Shown here piece by piece: positions 25,640-37,200 of a DNA stretch of 64,000 nt. Source of the DNA: Brasenia schreberi (lineage: Eukaryota; Streptophyta; Magnoliopsida; Nymphaeales; Cabombaceae). Numbering within the stretch: the first letter of the stretch is position 1; the number at the start of each line of letters is the position of its first letter. The translations under genes and the position numbers were made by a program. The notes beneath the pieces were generated by a model. That model was not told where the DNA came from and did not search any database. It was given only the letters and a program-made list of their open reading frames with translations. The DNA is taken from assembly GCA_036023115.1 (NCBI GenBank), contig JAYKKT010000074.1, positions 13,625,501 to 13,689,500 of the forward strand, read 5' to 3'.

Positions 25640-27107
25640 TTGGTAACATATGTTACTCTGGGTTTCATGTTTAGATAATTGATTCAGGGGCTTCAGATCG
25701 TATGGTAAGAAGTAAAGATGGTATATATGAATATGGAAAACTGTATACTAATGAACAAGTTTGATTGAAAAATGATTCTTATATTCGAGTAGCTGGGAAA
25801 GAGAAGATAAAATCAATGTTTGGAAATGTTATACATGTTTTGCATGTTCTTGATATTCTAGTAAATTTATTATCTGTCAGCTCTTTGGTGAGAAACTGAA
25901 GATACCGAGTAACCTTCGTGTCTTCTGGCTGTGTGTTTCAATACCTAAAGACAGGAGAAACCTTTGGACATGGTGGTCTCAAGAATGGGCTATATATTTT
26001 GGAGGAAAAGTTTTACCCTATGCAAACACATGGTGTTATGGCAGATAGAAGACTTGAAGATTTATCTTTATGTTATGGTAGATTAGGGCATTTACCTTTA
26101 TCTAAGTTGAGAGTTGTCCTACCTTGTATATCTAGGAATATGAAAAAAATGAATCTTAAATGTGATGTTTGTCAACTTGCTAAACATATTAGAAACTTCT
26201 TTAATAAAAGTGACTCTAAAGCAATGAAACTATTTGAAATAGTTCATTTTGATGTATGGGGTCTATGTTCAACTTTGGCTATTACTGATGACCGCTACTT
26301 TGTCATTTTTATTAATGATTATTCAAGATTTATAACGATTTATTTGATGAAGTCAAAGAATGTGGTAGAATCTTTATTTCCTTCATTTCATAAGTTAGTT
26401 GAAAATCAATTTCAAATTAAGTAAAGATTCTCAGGTCTGATAATGGGATGAATTTGTCCTCTACTTTGAAGAATTATTTAATGAGTAAGTGAATTATTCA
26501 CCAAACGACATGCACAAACTATCCTAAACAAAATGCAGTGGCTGAAAGGAAGAATCGACATATGCCAGAAGTTGCAAGAACTCTAACCTTGTGATCTAAT
26601 GCACCTAAATACCTGTGGGGAGAAGCAATTCTTACAATAATATACTTGTTTAATAGAACCCCATCTACCATCTTAGATGGTAAATCTCTATTTATGATAC
26701 TTCATCCTACTAACAAAGCTTTTCATGTTCAACCTAAGGTATTCTTTGCTAAGGGAATATTCACTCTCTGATGAGAGATAAATTCAATCACAGATCTATT
26801 AAGTATATATTTGTTGGATACACCTCATTTCAGAAAAGATATTGTTGTTATGAACTATGTAATAAGAAATTCTATACTATTATGGATATATCTTTTCATA
26901 AATCTAGGTTTTACTATATGATGGAGAGGGAGAATAAAAGGACCGTTGAACAATCATCATATGTCATGCCACTATTCCATACTACAATAGTGAAGTAGAA
27001 ATTGAATATCATGTGAGGAGTGATGAGACAAACAATAAGCCAGATACAAAAATAAAGAAATATGTCAGAGGAGAGAAGAATAATTCTACCAATAGAAGAA
27101 ACTATCA
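25640..27107 (+). pseudogene. Copia retrotransposon protease-integrase remnant
   Basis: Plus-strand pol. Protease DSGASDRMV at 25684; GAG-pre-integrase HVLHVLDILVNLLSVSSL; integrase zinc finger (GRLGHLPLSKL, then CDVCQLAKH) in the open frame 25918-26424; core domain with HFDVWG and FINDYSRF, later RSDNGMN and a stretch equal to A-E-R-K-N-R near 26550 that supplies the third acidic residue. Breaks: TGA near 25768, TGA near 25898, loss of frame at 26424, TGA near 26594 and further stops after 26770. The element is cut at 27108 by a minus-strand LINE; no RT or RNase H follows. LTRs not found. Confidence 0.8.
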
Positions 27108-28030
27108 ACAACAACAACAAAGCCTTTTCCCATACTAGACGGGGTCGGCTACATGGATTCTTTGTTTCCACATAGCCCTATCATGTGCTATGTTAGCAGT
27201 TAACTCATAATAAGCTTAGATCATTCTTTATGGTTTCTTTCCAACACTTTTGTGGTCATCCTCTACCTCTTTTAATACTTTTTAAATTTAGTTTTTCGTA
27301 CCTTCTTTCAGGTTCTTCTTTTGATCTTCTTTCTATATGTCCAAATCATCTTAAACGATATTGTCTCATTTTATCCTCTATTGGTGCCACTTCTAATTTG
27401 TTTCTAATAACCTCATTATGTATACGGTCTTTTCTTGTATGTCCACTCATCCATCTCAACATTTTCATTTATGTCACAGACATCTTTTGTACATGTTATG
27501 ATTAACTGCCCAACACTCAACCATAAAACATGGCAAGCTTAATTCCTGCTCTATAATATTTACCTTTTAACTTTAATGGTATCTTCTTATCACAAAGAAT
27601 ACTTGATGTTCCTCTCCATTTCAACCAACCAGCATTAATTTTATACGTAACATCTCCATCAATTCTTCCATCACTTTGAAAAATTGACCCTAGGTATTTA
27701 AAACTTTCTTTTGAGGGATGTAATATGTGTTAATTTTAATTTCTATGTCATCTGAAGTAACCAAATGGTCAAACTTACATTTCATATATTTTGTCTTTGT
27801 TCTACTAAGTCGAAAGCCTTTACTTTCTAATGTTTCTCTCCATAATTTCAATTTTCTATTAACTTTTTCCTTAGACTCCTCCACTAACACAACATTGTTT
27901 GCAAATAACATACACCAAGATACTTCATCTTGAATATGTTTTGTTAACTCATCAATCACCATTATAAATAAGTATAGACTTAAAGTTGATCCTTGATGTA
28001 ACCCAATATTAACATATCTCTCATTTCAAG
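27108..28030 (-). mobile_element. RTE-clade LINE, 5'-truncated
   Basis: Minus-strand 3' part of the LINE family. It starts (3' end) with the AACAACAACAACAA tail and ACTAGACGGGGTCGGCTACA at 27108-27155 and extends into the RT palm near 27962, where the usual FADD box reads FANNVVLVEESKEKVNRKL, so the catalytic aspartates are lost. Several frameshifts. Similarity stops near 28010 within CCCAATATTAAC. It is inserted in the Copia remnant. Flanking duplication not recognised. Confidence 0.85.
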
Positions 28031-28483
28031 TGTAGATCATCCAATTTGCTTTCCTATATCAAAATTATATGTGCATCAGTTTTGGTGAGTGTTATATATA
28101 TATTTTTTGTATAACAACAACAACAACTAAGCCTTTTCCCATACTAGACGGGGTCGGCTACATGGATTCTTTGTTTCCACATAGCCCTATCATGTGCCAT
28201 GTTAGCATTTAACTCACAATAAGCTAGATCATTGTTTATTGTTTTTTTCCAACACTTTTGTGGTCGTCCTCTACCTCTTTTAATACTTTCCAAAATTAGT
28301 TTTTCATACCTTCTTACATGTTCTTCTTTTGATCTTCTTTCTATATGTCCAAACCATCTTAAACGATATTCTCTCCTTCTGTCCTCTATTGGTGTCACTC
28401 CTAATTTGTTTCTAATAACCTCATTATGTATACGGTCTTTTCTTGTATGACCACTCATCCATCTCAACATCTTCATTTCTGTC

Positions 28484-28500
28484 ACAGACATCTTTTGTAC
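28484..28500. repeat. Left 17-bp target-site duplication of full-length LINE
   Basis: ACAGACATCTTTTGTAC, identical to 31781-31797 on the other side of the element. The target is the C-terminal coding region of the older LINE. Confidence 0.95.
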
Positions 28501-28534
28501 AACAACAACAACAACAACTAAGCCTTTTCCCATA

Positions 28535-30474
28535 CTAGACGGGGTCGGCTACATGGATTCTTTGTTTCCACAGATCCCTATCGTGTGCCATGTTAGCAGT
28601 TAACTCCCAATAAGCTAGATCATTCTTTATTGTTTCTTTCCAACACTTTTGTGGTCGTCCTCTACCTCTTTTAATACTTTCCAAATTTAGGTTTTCTAAC
28701 CTTCTTACAGGTTCTTCTTTTGATCTTCTTTCTATATGTCCAAACCATCTTAAACGATGTTCTCTCATTTTATCCTCTATTGGTGCCACTCCTAATTTGT
28801 TTCTAATAACCTCATTATGTATATGCTCTTTTCTTGTATGACCACTCATCCATCTCAACATCTTCATTTCTGTCACAGACATCTTTTGTACATGTTGATG
28901 ATTAACTGCCCAACACTCAGAACCATAAAACATGGCAGGCCTAACTGCTGCTCTATAATATTTACCTTTTAATTTTAAAGGTATCTTCTTATCACAAAGA
29001 ATACCTGATGCTCCTCTCCATTTTAACCAACCAGCATTAATTCTATGTGTAACATCTCCATCAATTCTTCCATCACTTTGAAAAATTGACCCTAAGTATT
29101 TAAAACTTTCCTTTTGGGGAATGCAATGTGTGCCAATTTTAATTTCTATGTCCTCTGAAATAGCCAAATGATCAAACTTACATTCCATATATTCTGTCTT
29201 TGTTCTACTAAGTCGGAGGCCTTTGTTTTCTAATGTTTCTCTCCATAGTTCCAATTTTCTATTAACTTTTTCCTTAGACTCCTCCACTAATACAATGTCA
29301 TCTGCAAATAACATACACCAAGGTACTTCATCTTGAATATGTTTTGTTAACTCATCCATCACCATTATAAATAAGTATGGACTTAAAGTTGATCCTTGAT
29401 GTAACCCAATATTAACTTCAAAGAAGTCTGTCGTTCCTTCATGAGTCCTCACACATGTTTTTGCACCATCATACATGTCTCTTATAAGGTTAATATATGT
29501 CAATGGGATACCTCTTTTTCCAAAGTTCTCCAAAGAACCTCCCTCGGTACCCTATCATAAGCTTTTTCTAGATCAATAAATATCATGTGAAGGTCTTTCT
29601 TTTTTGCTCTAAAATGTTCCATAAGACGTCTCAAAAGGTGAATCGCTTCAATAGTAGATCTACCTGGCATAAATCCAAATTGGTTCTCCGTTGTACTTGA
29701 TACTTGTCTTAACCTACGTTCAATAATTCTTTCCCATAATTTCATAGTATGACTCATTAACTTGATACCTCGATAATTCGCACAATTTTGAATGTCTCCC
29801 TTGTTCTTATATACGGGTATAAGTGTACTTGCTCTCCATTCCTCAGGCATCTTTTGGTTTTTCCATATTTCATTAAATAGTCTTTCGAGCCAAGTGATTC
29901 CTATTTCTCCTAGTATTTTCCAAACTTCTATAGGAATATTATCTGGTCCTACCGATTTACCACTCTTCATATGTTTAAGAGCCTCTTTGACTTCATTCAT
30001 TTGAATACGTCGGTAGAAATTGTGGTTTATATACTTTTCTGACTTGGCTAAATCTCCTAAACTAATACTAACATCTTTATTTTCATTAAAAAGATTATAA
30101 AAATAGTTTTTCCATCTACTTCTTATATCATCATTTGCCACTAGAATTTTTTCATCCTCGTCTTTTATGCATCTAACATAATTAAGATCTTTAGTTTTCT
30201 TATCTCTAGCCCTAGCTATCCTAAAAATATCTCTTTCACCCTCTTTTGAGTTGAGTTTTTTATATAAGTCCTCCCAAATCTTAGCTTTTGCTTCACTAAC
30301 GGCCTTTTTTGCTTCCTTCTTTGCTTTCTTATAAGCTTCTAAAGTTTCACTAGTTTTCTTAGCATAATGTAATTTGTAACATGCCCTCTTTGCCTTGATT
30401 TTGTTTTGTACTACTTCACTCCACCACCAAGCTTCTTTTTGTGCCGGTACACCTCCCTTAGATACCCCTAACAC
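28535..30474 (-). pseudogene. LINE reverse transcriptase and C-terminal region
   Basis: RT half of the full-length LINE. Reading down from 30474: linker, [15 protein letters not shown] and [16 protein letters not shown] finger motifs, [14 protein letters not shown], palm motif [15 protein letters not shown], then a one-base deletion in an A run (LEK + RGIPL, near 29515). The second frame (29533-28535) continues with motif B HQGSTLSPYLF, catalytic LFADDIVLVEES, thumb (GSECWAVNHQ), and the C-terminal LRWFGHIERR and GRGRPQKCWKETIKNDLAY segment, ending RIHVADPV. Catalytic residues are intact; only the frameshift prevents a single polyprotein. Confidence 0.88.
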
Positions 30475-31550
30475 ATCTTCGCCACTTTCCTAATATGTAT
30501 AGCCATATTGTTCCACATATCAGAGGGTGTGCCAACATAATTCCAAACATCTCCTTGAAGGACTTTTTGTTTAAATATATCTTCTTTCTCACTTTTGAGG
30601 TTCCACCATTTAGTCCGAATAGCTCGATGCACTCTTTTCTTCTTTGTCCATTTTTTTATTTGTAAATCCATAACTAAAAGTCGATGTTGGGTGGTTAAGC
30701 TTTCTCCTGGAATTACCTTACAATCTTTACAACACGCTCTATCTTTTTTTCTACAAATAAAGTAATCAATTTGTGTTTGTGATAAGCCACTCTTATAAGT
30801 AATTAAATGTTCATCTCGTTTTTTGAAGATTGTATTGACTATAAAGAGATCAAATGACATAGCAAAATTTAAAATCTCCCTACCTTCCTCGTTTATATCC
30901 CCATAACCAAAGTTTCCATGAATCCCTTGATATCCTAATGCCTCTTTACCGACATGTCCATTTAAATCTCCTCCTAAACAAATCATCTCCCTTTGTGGAA
31001 TCTTTTGAAACACCTTATCTAACTCTTCCCAAAAAACTGTCTTTATACTATCTTCTAGTCCTACTTGGGGTGCGTAAGCACAAACTATATTCAAAACCTC
31101 TACTCCTAACACTAATTTCAATGTCATGATTCGATCACCATATCGTTGTATGTCTACTACACTCTCCTTTAAATCTTTATTTATGATAATACCAACTCCG
31201 TTTCGGGCCTTTTCTTTACCTGAGTACCATAATTTAAAACCTGTATCCTCTATCTCCTTTGCTTTTTCTCCAACCCATTTTGTCTCTTGTAAACATAGAA
31301 TATGAATCTTTCTCCGAATCATAGTATCTACCACCTCCATTAGCTTACCCGATAATGTTCCGATATTCCAAGAACCAATACGAATCTTATTTTCTAGGAC
31401 TAGCTTCCTTACCCCCCGCATCCGTCCATAATCAAAATGCGGAGACCCTCTCTGAAAATTTTTCACTACATTTGGGCGGCAATGTAGCGGGACTAACTTC
31501 TTTACCCACACCCGTCCATGATGTGGGAACCCTCTCTGCAATTGATTCAC
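30468..31550 (-). pseudogene. LINE apurinic-type endonuclease domain
   Basis: N-terminal EEP endonuclease of the same LINE, which nicks target DNA to prime reverse transcription. Motifs in order: IRIGSWNIGTLSGK, ILCLQETKW (Glu), GVGIIINKDLKES, NIVCAYAPQVG, CLGGDLNGHVG (Asp/Asn), QTQIDYFICRKKD, LTTQHRLLVMDL (catalytic His). The likely true start is the Met of MRGVRKLVLENK rather than the first codon of the open frame. The frame ends early because one base is missing in VAK-D-V near 30470, shown by the intact equivalent in the copy at 51182 (VVKDVFGECK). Confidence 0.88.
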
Positions 31551-31780
31551 TACATTTCGGGCGAAAATGTAGTGGCCCTTGCTTACTTCTTACTGCATTC
31601 GGGCTCTGCAGCACGTCGCTAGGCGGGGACGCCCCAAAGCAATGCTCATAATTTTTGTAATCCATGTTGTAGAAATCCGACGAAGTTTTACGCTGGCTGT
31701 CGGAAGCCTAACACAACCCTCCTCCTTTATCCGGGCTTGGGACCGGCAATGCAAGGGTGATCCCTTACATGGGCGGAGTT

Positions 31781-31797
31781 ACAGACATCTTTTGTAC
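31781..31797. repeat. Right 17-bp target-site duplication of full-length LINE
   Basis: Identical to 28484-28500. The older LINE copy resumes here. Confidence 0.95.
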
Positions 31798-32475
31798 ATG
31801 TTCTGAAAAATTGACCCTAGGTATTTAAAACTTTCCTTTTGGGGGATGCAATGTGTGCCAATTTTAATTTCTATGTCCGCTGAAGTAGCCAAATGATCAA
31901 ACTTACATTCCATATATTCTGTCTTTGTTCTACTAAGTCGGAGGTCTTTGCTTTCTAATGTTTCTCTCCATAGTTCTAATTTTCTATTAACTTTTTTCTT
32001 AGACTCCTCTACTAACACAATGTCATATGCAAATAACATACACCAAGGTACTTCATCTTGAATATGTTTTGTTAACTCATCAATCACCATTATAAATAAG
32101 TATGGACTTAAAGTTGATCATTGATGTAACCCAAATATTAACTTCAAAGAAGTTTGTCATTCCTTCATGAGTCCTCACACATGTTTTTGCACCATTACAT
32201 GTCTCTTATAAGGTTAATGTATGCCAATGTGATACCTCTTTTCTCCAAGGTTCTCCAAAGAACCTCCCTTGGTGCCCTATCGTAAGTTTTTTCTAGATCA
32301 ATAAATATCATGGGAAGGTCTTTCTTTTTTGCTGTAAAATGTTCTATAAGACGTCTCAAAAGGTGAATCACTTCAACAATAGATATGCTTGGCATGAATC
32401 TAAATTGGTTCTCCGTTGTACTTGATACTTGTCTTAACCTACGTTCGATAATTCTTTCCCATAATTTCATCTTGA

Positions 32476-33351
32476 AGATTTTTTTATTAAGAGTATTTAT
32501 TTCTCTCCATTACTCAAATTGGATTGGATTGTACGAGTCAACGCTAATTTTTCGGATATAAATTCTGAAAATTGAAAGTTACGGAAATCATTTCTGCTTC
32601 TTCACAAACCCTTTTTCACGTCATTTTCTTGCTCTCAAATCCTTTTTTATCCTTGTTCTTGTTGATTTCGTGGTTTATTTACAAGATTCTCAAGTATTTC
32701 ACCAAATCCAACTCCCCATTTCTAGGGATTTTGTCAAATCCGTGACATACCTCTTTTCTTTTGCATTCTACCCGATTTTTCACTTGCAAAATTTGGGGTT
32801 TTTACAAATTTCGTGATTCTTAACCTCTAAAAAGCCTTTTTCTTATTGTCCACTCTTATTTTAATGCCTTCTGATTGAGTCGATCCGGCGTGAAAATATT
32901 ACACTCCGGTGTACAAAGGTAATAGGCTTGTGAACAAGTGCATATTTTGCAATGCAGTAAAGCATGATGGTATTTCTTGTATGAAATACCACCTTGTGGG
33001 AACCAAGAAGGATGTTAGTGCTTGTCCTTGAGTTTTCGAAGCAGTGAAGTACGAGATTGAGCAGTGTCATTCTCTGCACTTCTTTTCTCCTTCAAGATTC
33101 ATACTTCTGGTCATTCATCAACAAAAAATGTGCATCTATCGTGTGATGAGGCAAGAGGAGAGGCGTGTTCCTTTCTTGGTTCAATTTTGTGCATGTTGAT
33201 GCTGTGTATACTAAGACACAGTAGTGCTTGAAGACAATATTTCTTGTATACTTGTTATTTCAACATGTGTTCATTGGTGCATCTGTCTCTTGCATTGCAC
33301 CAGCTTAGGTCTTCCCCATCTGATTTTGACAAGTTCCACCTTCACTACGTG
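32476..33351. other. No gene recognised
   Basis: AT-rich with short frames only. Probably the intergenic or 5'-UTR-intron sequence upstream of the xylosyltransferase gene. Confidence 0.4.
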
Positions 33352-33631
33352 TTTCGTATGAGTATACAACAACAGCACAACAACAACAACTAAGCCTTTT
33401 CCCATACTAGACGGGGTCGGCTACATGGATTCTTTGTTTCCACAGATCTCTATCGTGTGCCATGTTAGCAATTAACTCACAATAAGCTAGATCATTCTTT
33501 ATTGTTTCTTTCCAACACTTTTGTGGTCGTCCTCTACCTCTTTTAATACTTTCCAAATTTAGTTTTTCTAACCTTCTTACAGGTTCTTCTTTTGATCTTC
33601 TTTCCAAATTTAGTATTTCGTATGAGTATAC
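33352..33631 (-). mobile_element. Short RTE LINE insertion with 16-bp duplication
   Basis: TTTCGTATGAGTATAC occurs at 33352-33367 and 33616-33631. Between them, 33368-33615 is a 3'-terminal LINE fragment (AACAACAACAACTAAGCC tail, then SIKRGRGRPQKCWKETIK coding on minus). The 5' truncation is extreme, only 248 bp. It lies 590 bp upstream of the xylosyltransferase start codon. Confidence 0.93.
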
Positions 33632-34218
33632 CTGAGATTTTTAGTATGTAGTTTGTTTTTTCCTGAGTCCAGCTTCTTTGAGAGGCCTTCGTGTCTTTGT
33701 GCATGGGAAAAGGTTGGAATGAAAAGGGCACTCAGTTCATCTGGAAGAAATGTTGCATAAATATCTAGCTGAGAGATTATGCTGGTTCAGACAAGGGTGC
33801 GGATAAACACCAAGGGGCTGGTTTGCTCAGGTTTAGATGACAATTGTCAATAAAAACAGAATGAGAGGGAGCAAGAGAATAGGAAGAAAGGAGGTTCATT
33901 TTGGAACTACAAGTGTTTGTTTATTTAATACAAATATGAACATTTATCAGCATGGCTAGTGAACCATGTGCCAGTTTGCTTAAGGCCTATTATGCATGCT
34001 ATATGTATTAATATTATTTTGATATAATTTTGTTCAAATTATAGGTGATAAATAGTCTGGTAAAAATGATGTCCAATCATTTCCAATACATACTACTGAT
34101 TTTTTTTGTTTCTGTGATATTGAGTGCTTCTTGCATGGTGATCTACAAACTTGTGATAACATAGATTATGGGAATAGCCACTGATTGTTGTGATCTTTTT
34201 TGGTTATTTTAGAAAACC
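33632..34218. other. Region just upstream of the xylosyltransferase start
   Basis: No gene. A TTATTTTAG acceptor ends at 34212, six bases before the ATG, which suggests a 5'-UTR intron whose first exon lies upstream. Confidence 0.45.
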
Positions 34219-37200
34219 ATGTCTTTTCTTCATCAGAGACAACAGCAGCAGCAGTCACTGGTTGACTCATTTCCCCTTTCGCCTCATCAGATAAATAGCA
34301 ACCAGCGATCTTTCCCTTTCTTCAGCAGAGCTGCACTGCTTATCACATTATTATCTCTTGTTATATTCCTGGGAATTTTCTTCCCCTGGATTGGTGGTTC
34401 AAGAAGTTTCTTTCTCTCAAATAGTGACTCCCTTTCAAGATGGAGAGACTATACACTTGCTGAGGCTGCAGCATTTGTGGCACAAGATGGCATAGTTATA
34501 GTTTGTGCAGTTAGCCAACCATATCTGCCCTTTCTAAATAACTGGTTGATCAGCATTGCCAAGCAGAAGCATCAGGAGAAGGTATTGGTCATTGCTGAAG
34601 ATTATGCGACACTTTACAAGGTGAATGAGAAGTGGCCAGGACATGCTGTCCTGGTCCCTCCTGCCCCAGATGCTCAGACAGCTCATAAGTTTGGATCACA
34701 GGTTAAATATATGAAGTTAATTTTTTGTTTAGCTGATTTCTGATTGAACCATTTGATGTAGAGGCTTGTGTTAGATTTGATGGAATGTTGTATAATTTTA
34801 TTTCTAAATGCAATATCAGTAATGTCATATATTGTCATTATCGATACCTCTACATACACGTTCTTGAAGGTGTAACCCATATGTATCTCCTCATGTATGC
34901 ATCAGTGTCTAACTTTAGTTTTTGACTGAACTCCAGAGGATATGTGTATCTTATCAATCATGCATCAGTGTCTAACCTTAGTTTTCGACTGAACCCCAAG
35001 GATATTATTGTGAATTTTTGCCTACTTGCTGAATAATGAGTATGTCTATACTTGCAGTGGTTGAGACAACCAAATATCTAGAGCAACTTGTGTGTAATTA
35101 AATGAAAAATGACGAAACTTCATTTCTACGTGGTCAATGATCAAAACTTCTGCCCCTCAAGTTATTAACTTGGCAAATTACCAATTTCTTTTCCAGCTTG
35201 TCATCCCTCTTATGAGGCTTTGTTTCCCATTGGAATTTGGTTCTAGAAGAAACGAGTCTTTCTACAAATTTATGGTCATCTGCATGTTCTTGCAAGTAAC
35301 AGAATGTTAGAGGCCTTATTTATAACTAGCCACCAAGTTAGGATCCCACCTTCTAAACACTTCCCTTGGAATCGGTATTGATTTAGTCTTTGAGAAATGA
35401 CATGCATGACAAAGTTCAATTCCTAACAGCAACTGTATGGTTTACGGATAAGTGGATGATTTCAGCAAGTGTGTGTACTTATCTGAGCTATGTATCCATT
35501 CTTCACGTTGTTCTCTTCATAGTTGTATGCATCTTGAAGGGAGCTTTCTTAAATAAGATTAGATCTTTTCTGTTATTTTCAATTATGTTGACCTTTCCTC
35601 TATTTTGACAGGGATTCTTCAATTTCACGTCACGCAGGCCTCGTCACTTGCTACATATTTTGGAGCTTGGCTATAGTGTAATGTACAACGATGTTGACAT
35701 GGTCTGGCTGAAAGATCCGTTCCCCTACTTTGAAGGGAATCATGATATTTATTTCACAGATGACATGACTATGGTGTGTATATTTGTCCACTTCTGTTTG
35801 GTAAATGATATGTTGGCTAGTTCAATTGAAATTGAAAACAGTAAGTGCCTCTTTAGGTTTCCTTATATTTAATTATAAATATCAAAAGCAAAAAATACAA
35901 TCGATAACTTGCTTTTGTGAATAAAACCAAAAGTGTTTGATGAACTCGTTTTCAGGTGCACAACATTCTAAAGTGGGACAGCTTGGTGATTAGTAATGGT
36001 AAGGATGGCATATTGTGGCGGTGGTGTGCTGGGGGGGGGGGGGGGGGGGGTTATAGTGGCAACGCAGGTGCTGGTGATGAGATAACTAATTATTATAAGA
36101 AGACAAAAATAAGTTTCTTTCCCTACAACTTATAAATACATCCAAACCAGAGCTAACTGCATTAGAGTATCTCTAAAATAATGATAATGGCAGTAAATAA
36201 CTTGCTTGGTTTCTAAATGGGCCAGTTTATTAACTATCTGCCTTCAATCCTTACTGATCACTCTTCTTCTTTCCATCCTGCAGGTGAAACCTTTGAATCA
36301 TCCTCACTCTTTGCCGCCACCTGGTAAAAAAGGGCGAACTTACATATGTAGTTGTATGATATTCTTGCACCCTACAGACGGAGCTAAAAGAGCGATGGAG
36401 AAGTGGATCGAAGAGCTCCAAGTTCAGCCATGGTCTAGCAAAACAAAGACTAATGATCAACCGGCTTTTAATTGGGCTCTAAACAAAACTGCTGGACAGG
36501 TGCATTTCTCTGGCTTATCAAAGCACATTATTGTTAAAATTGGAACTTTTCTCTAATCATATGGTAGATATGATAATCATAGTGTGATTAGTCTGAGTCT
36601 GAAAAACACATGAGAAGGTTCTTTTCTGACATGGGTTCTCTATTTTTATGTGTGAACTTACTCTAGTTATGTCTTTACACTAGTTCCATCTGATAAAGCA
36701 AAAGAGAACCTGAACCAAGATAATCTTGGTGAATTTTTGCTGGGAATCTAGTATCGTAGTGAAATGTAAATCTATAAGCCTAAGGTGGATTATGTTGAAA
36801 TTCAGAGTTGCATTATGGAAGAAAAAATATCACTAATATTAAGGAGGAAAACAGGAGGAATTGAAGGAAGGGGCGGACCTCCAATGGAGGCCGCCCCCCT
36901 TCTTCTCCACACTTTCTTACACACTGCCTCAAATCCTAATACAACCTACCATTCCTTATATAAGTAACTGTAAAACGAAAATTGACCAAAATGATCAAAA
37001 TACCTTAGTACAGAAATTTACCAAAATGCCCCTAGTATTTCGGGCAAGTACAATAATACCTAAAAACATCATAAACTAACACAAAGAACACTATCTTCAA
37101 TACCAGCCTCAAGTTGGGAGTGAGATACTTCGAACTCCAAACTTGCAAAAAATATTCATATCTGTTTGTCACATTTCATTTGTTTTCATCATTGATCTTA

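Larger units (their letters stand above)
28501..31780 (-). mobile_element. Full-length RTE-clade LINE (3.28 kb)
   Basis: Complete non-LTR retrotransposon between perfect 17-bp duplications. On the minus strand it runs from a GC-rich 5' UTR (31780 to about 31400, with GGGGACGCCCCAAAGC read on plus) through endonuclease, RT and C-terminal domain to a tail of GTT repeats (28501-28519) instead of poly(A), as expected for RTE elements. Two single-base deletions break the frame. At least ten other fragments of the same family occur in this window, in both orientations. Confidence 0.93.
28112..32475 (-). mobile_element. Older RTE LINE copy, split by the full-length LINE
   Basis: Its 3' part is 28112-28500 (tail AACAACAACAACAACTAAGCC, then the C-terminal ORF 28533-28144 with KMLRWMSGHTRK and HRAMWKQR-like residues) and its 5' remainder is 31781-32475 (RT region with YAYDIVL in place of [24 protein letters not shown], and ENQFRFMPS). 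The two parts meet at ACAGACATCTTTTGTAC, which flanks the younger insertion. About 170 bp next to the junction on the right-hand side are missing. The copy is 5'-truncated at about 32475. Confidence 0.85.

Noticed and set aside
27230..28450. Plus-strand frames with sequences like FQHFCGHPLPLL and SSFDLLSICPNHLKR
   Set aside because: Antisense shadows of the LINE C-terminal coding region, repeated wherever a LINE copy lies.
34896..35006. Direct repeat in intron 1 as an alternative exon pair
   Set aside because: No open frame or splice sites around either copy; simple duplication.
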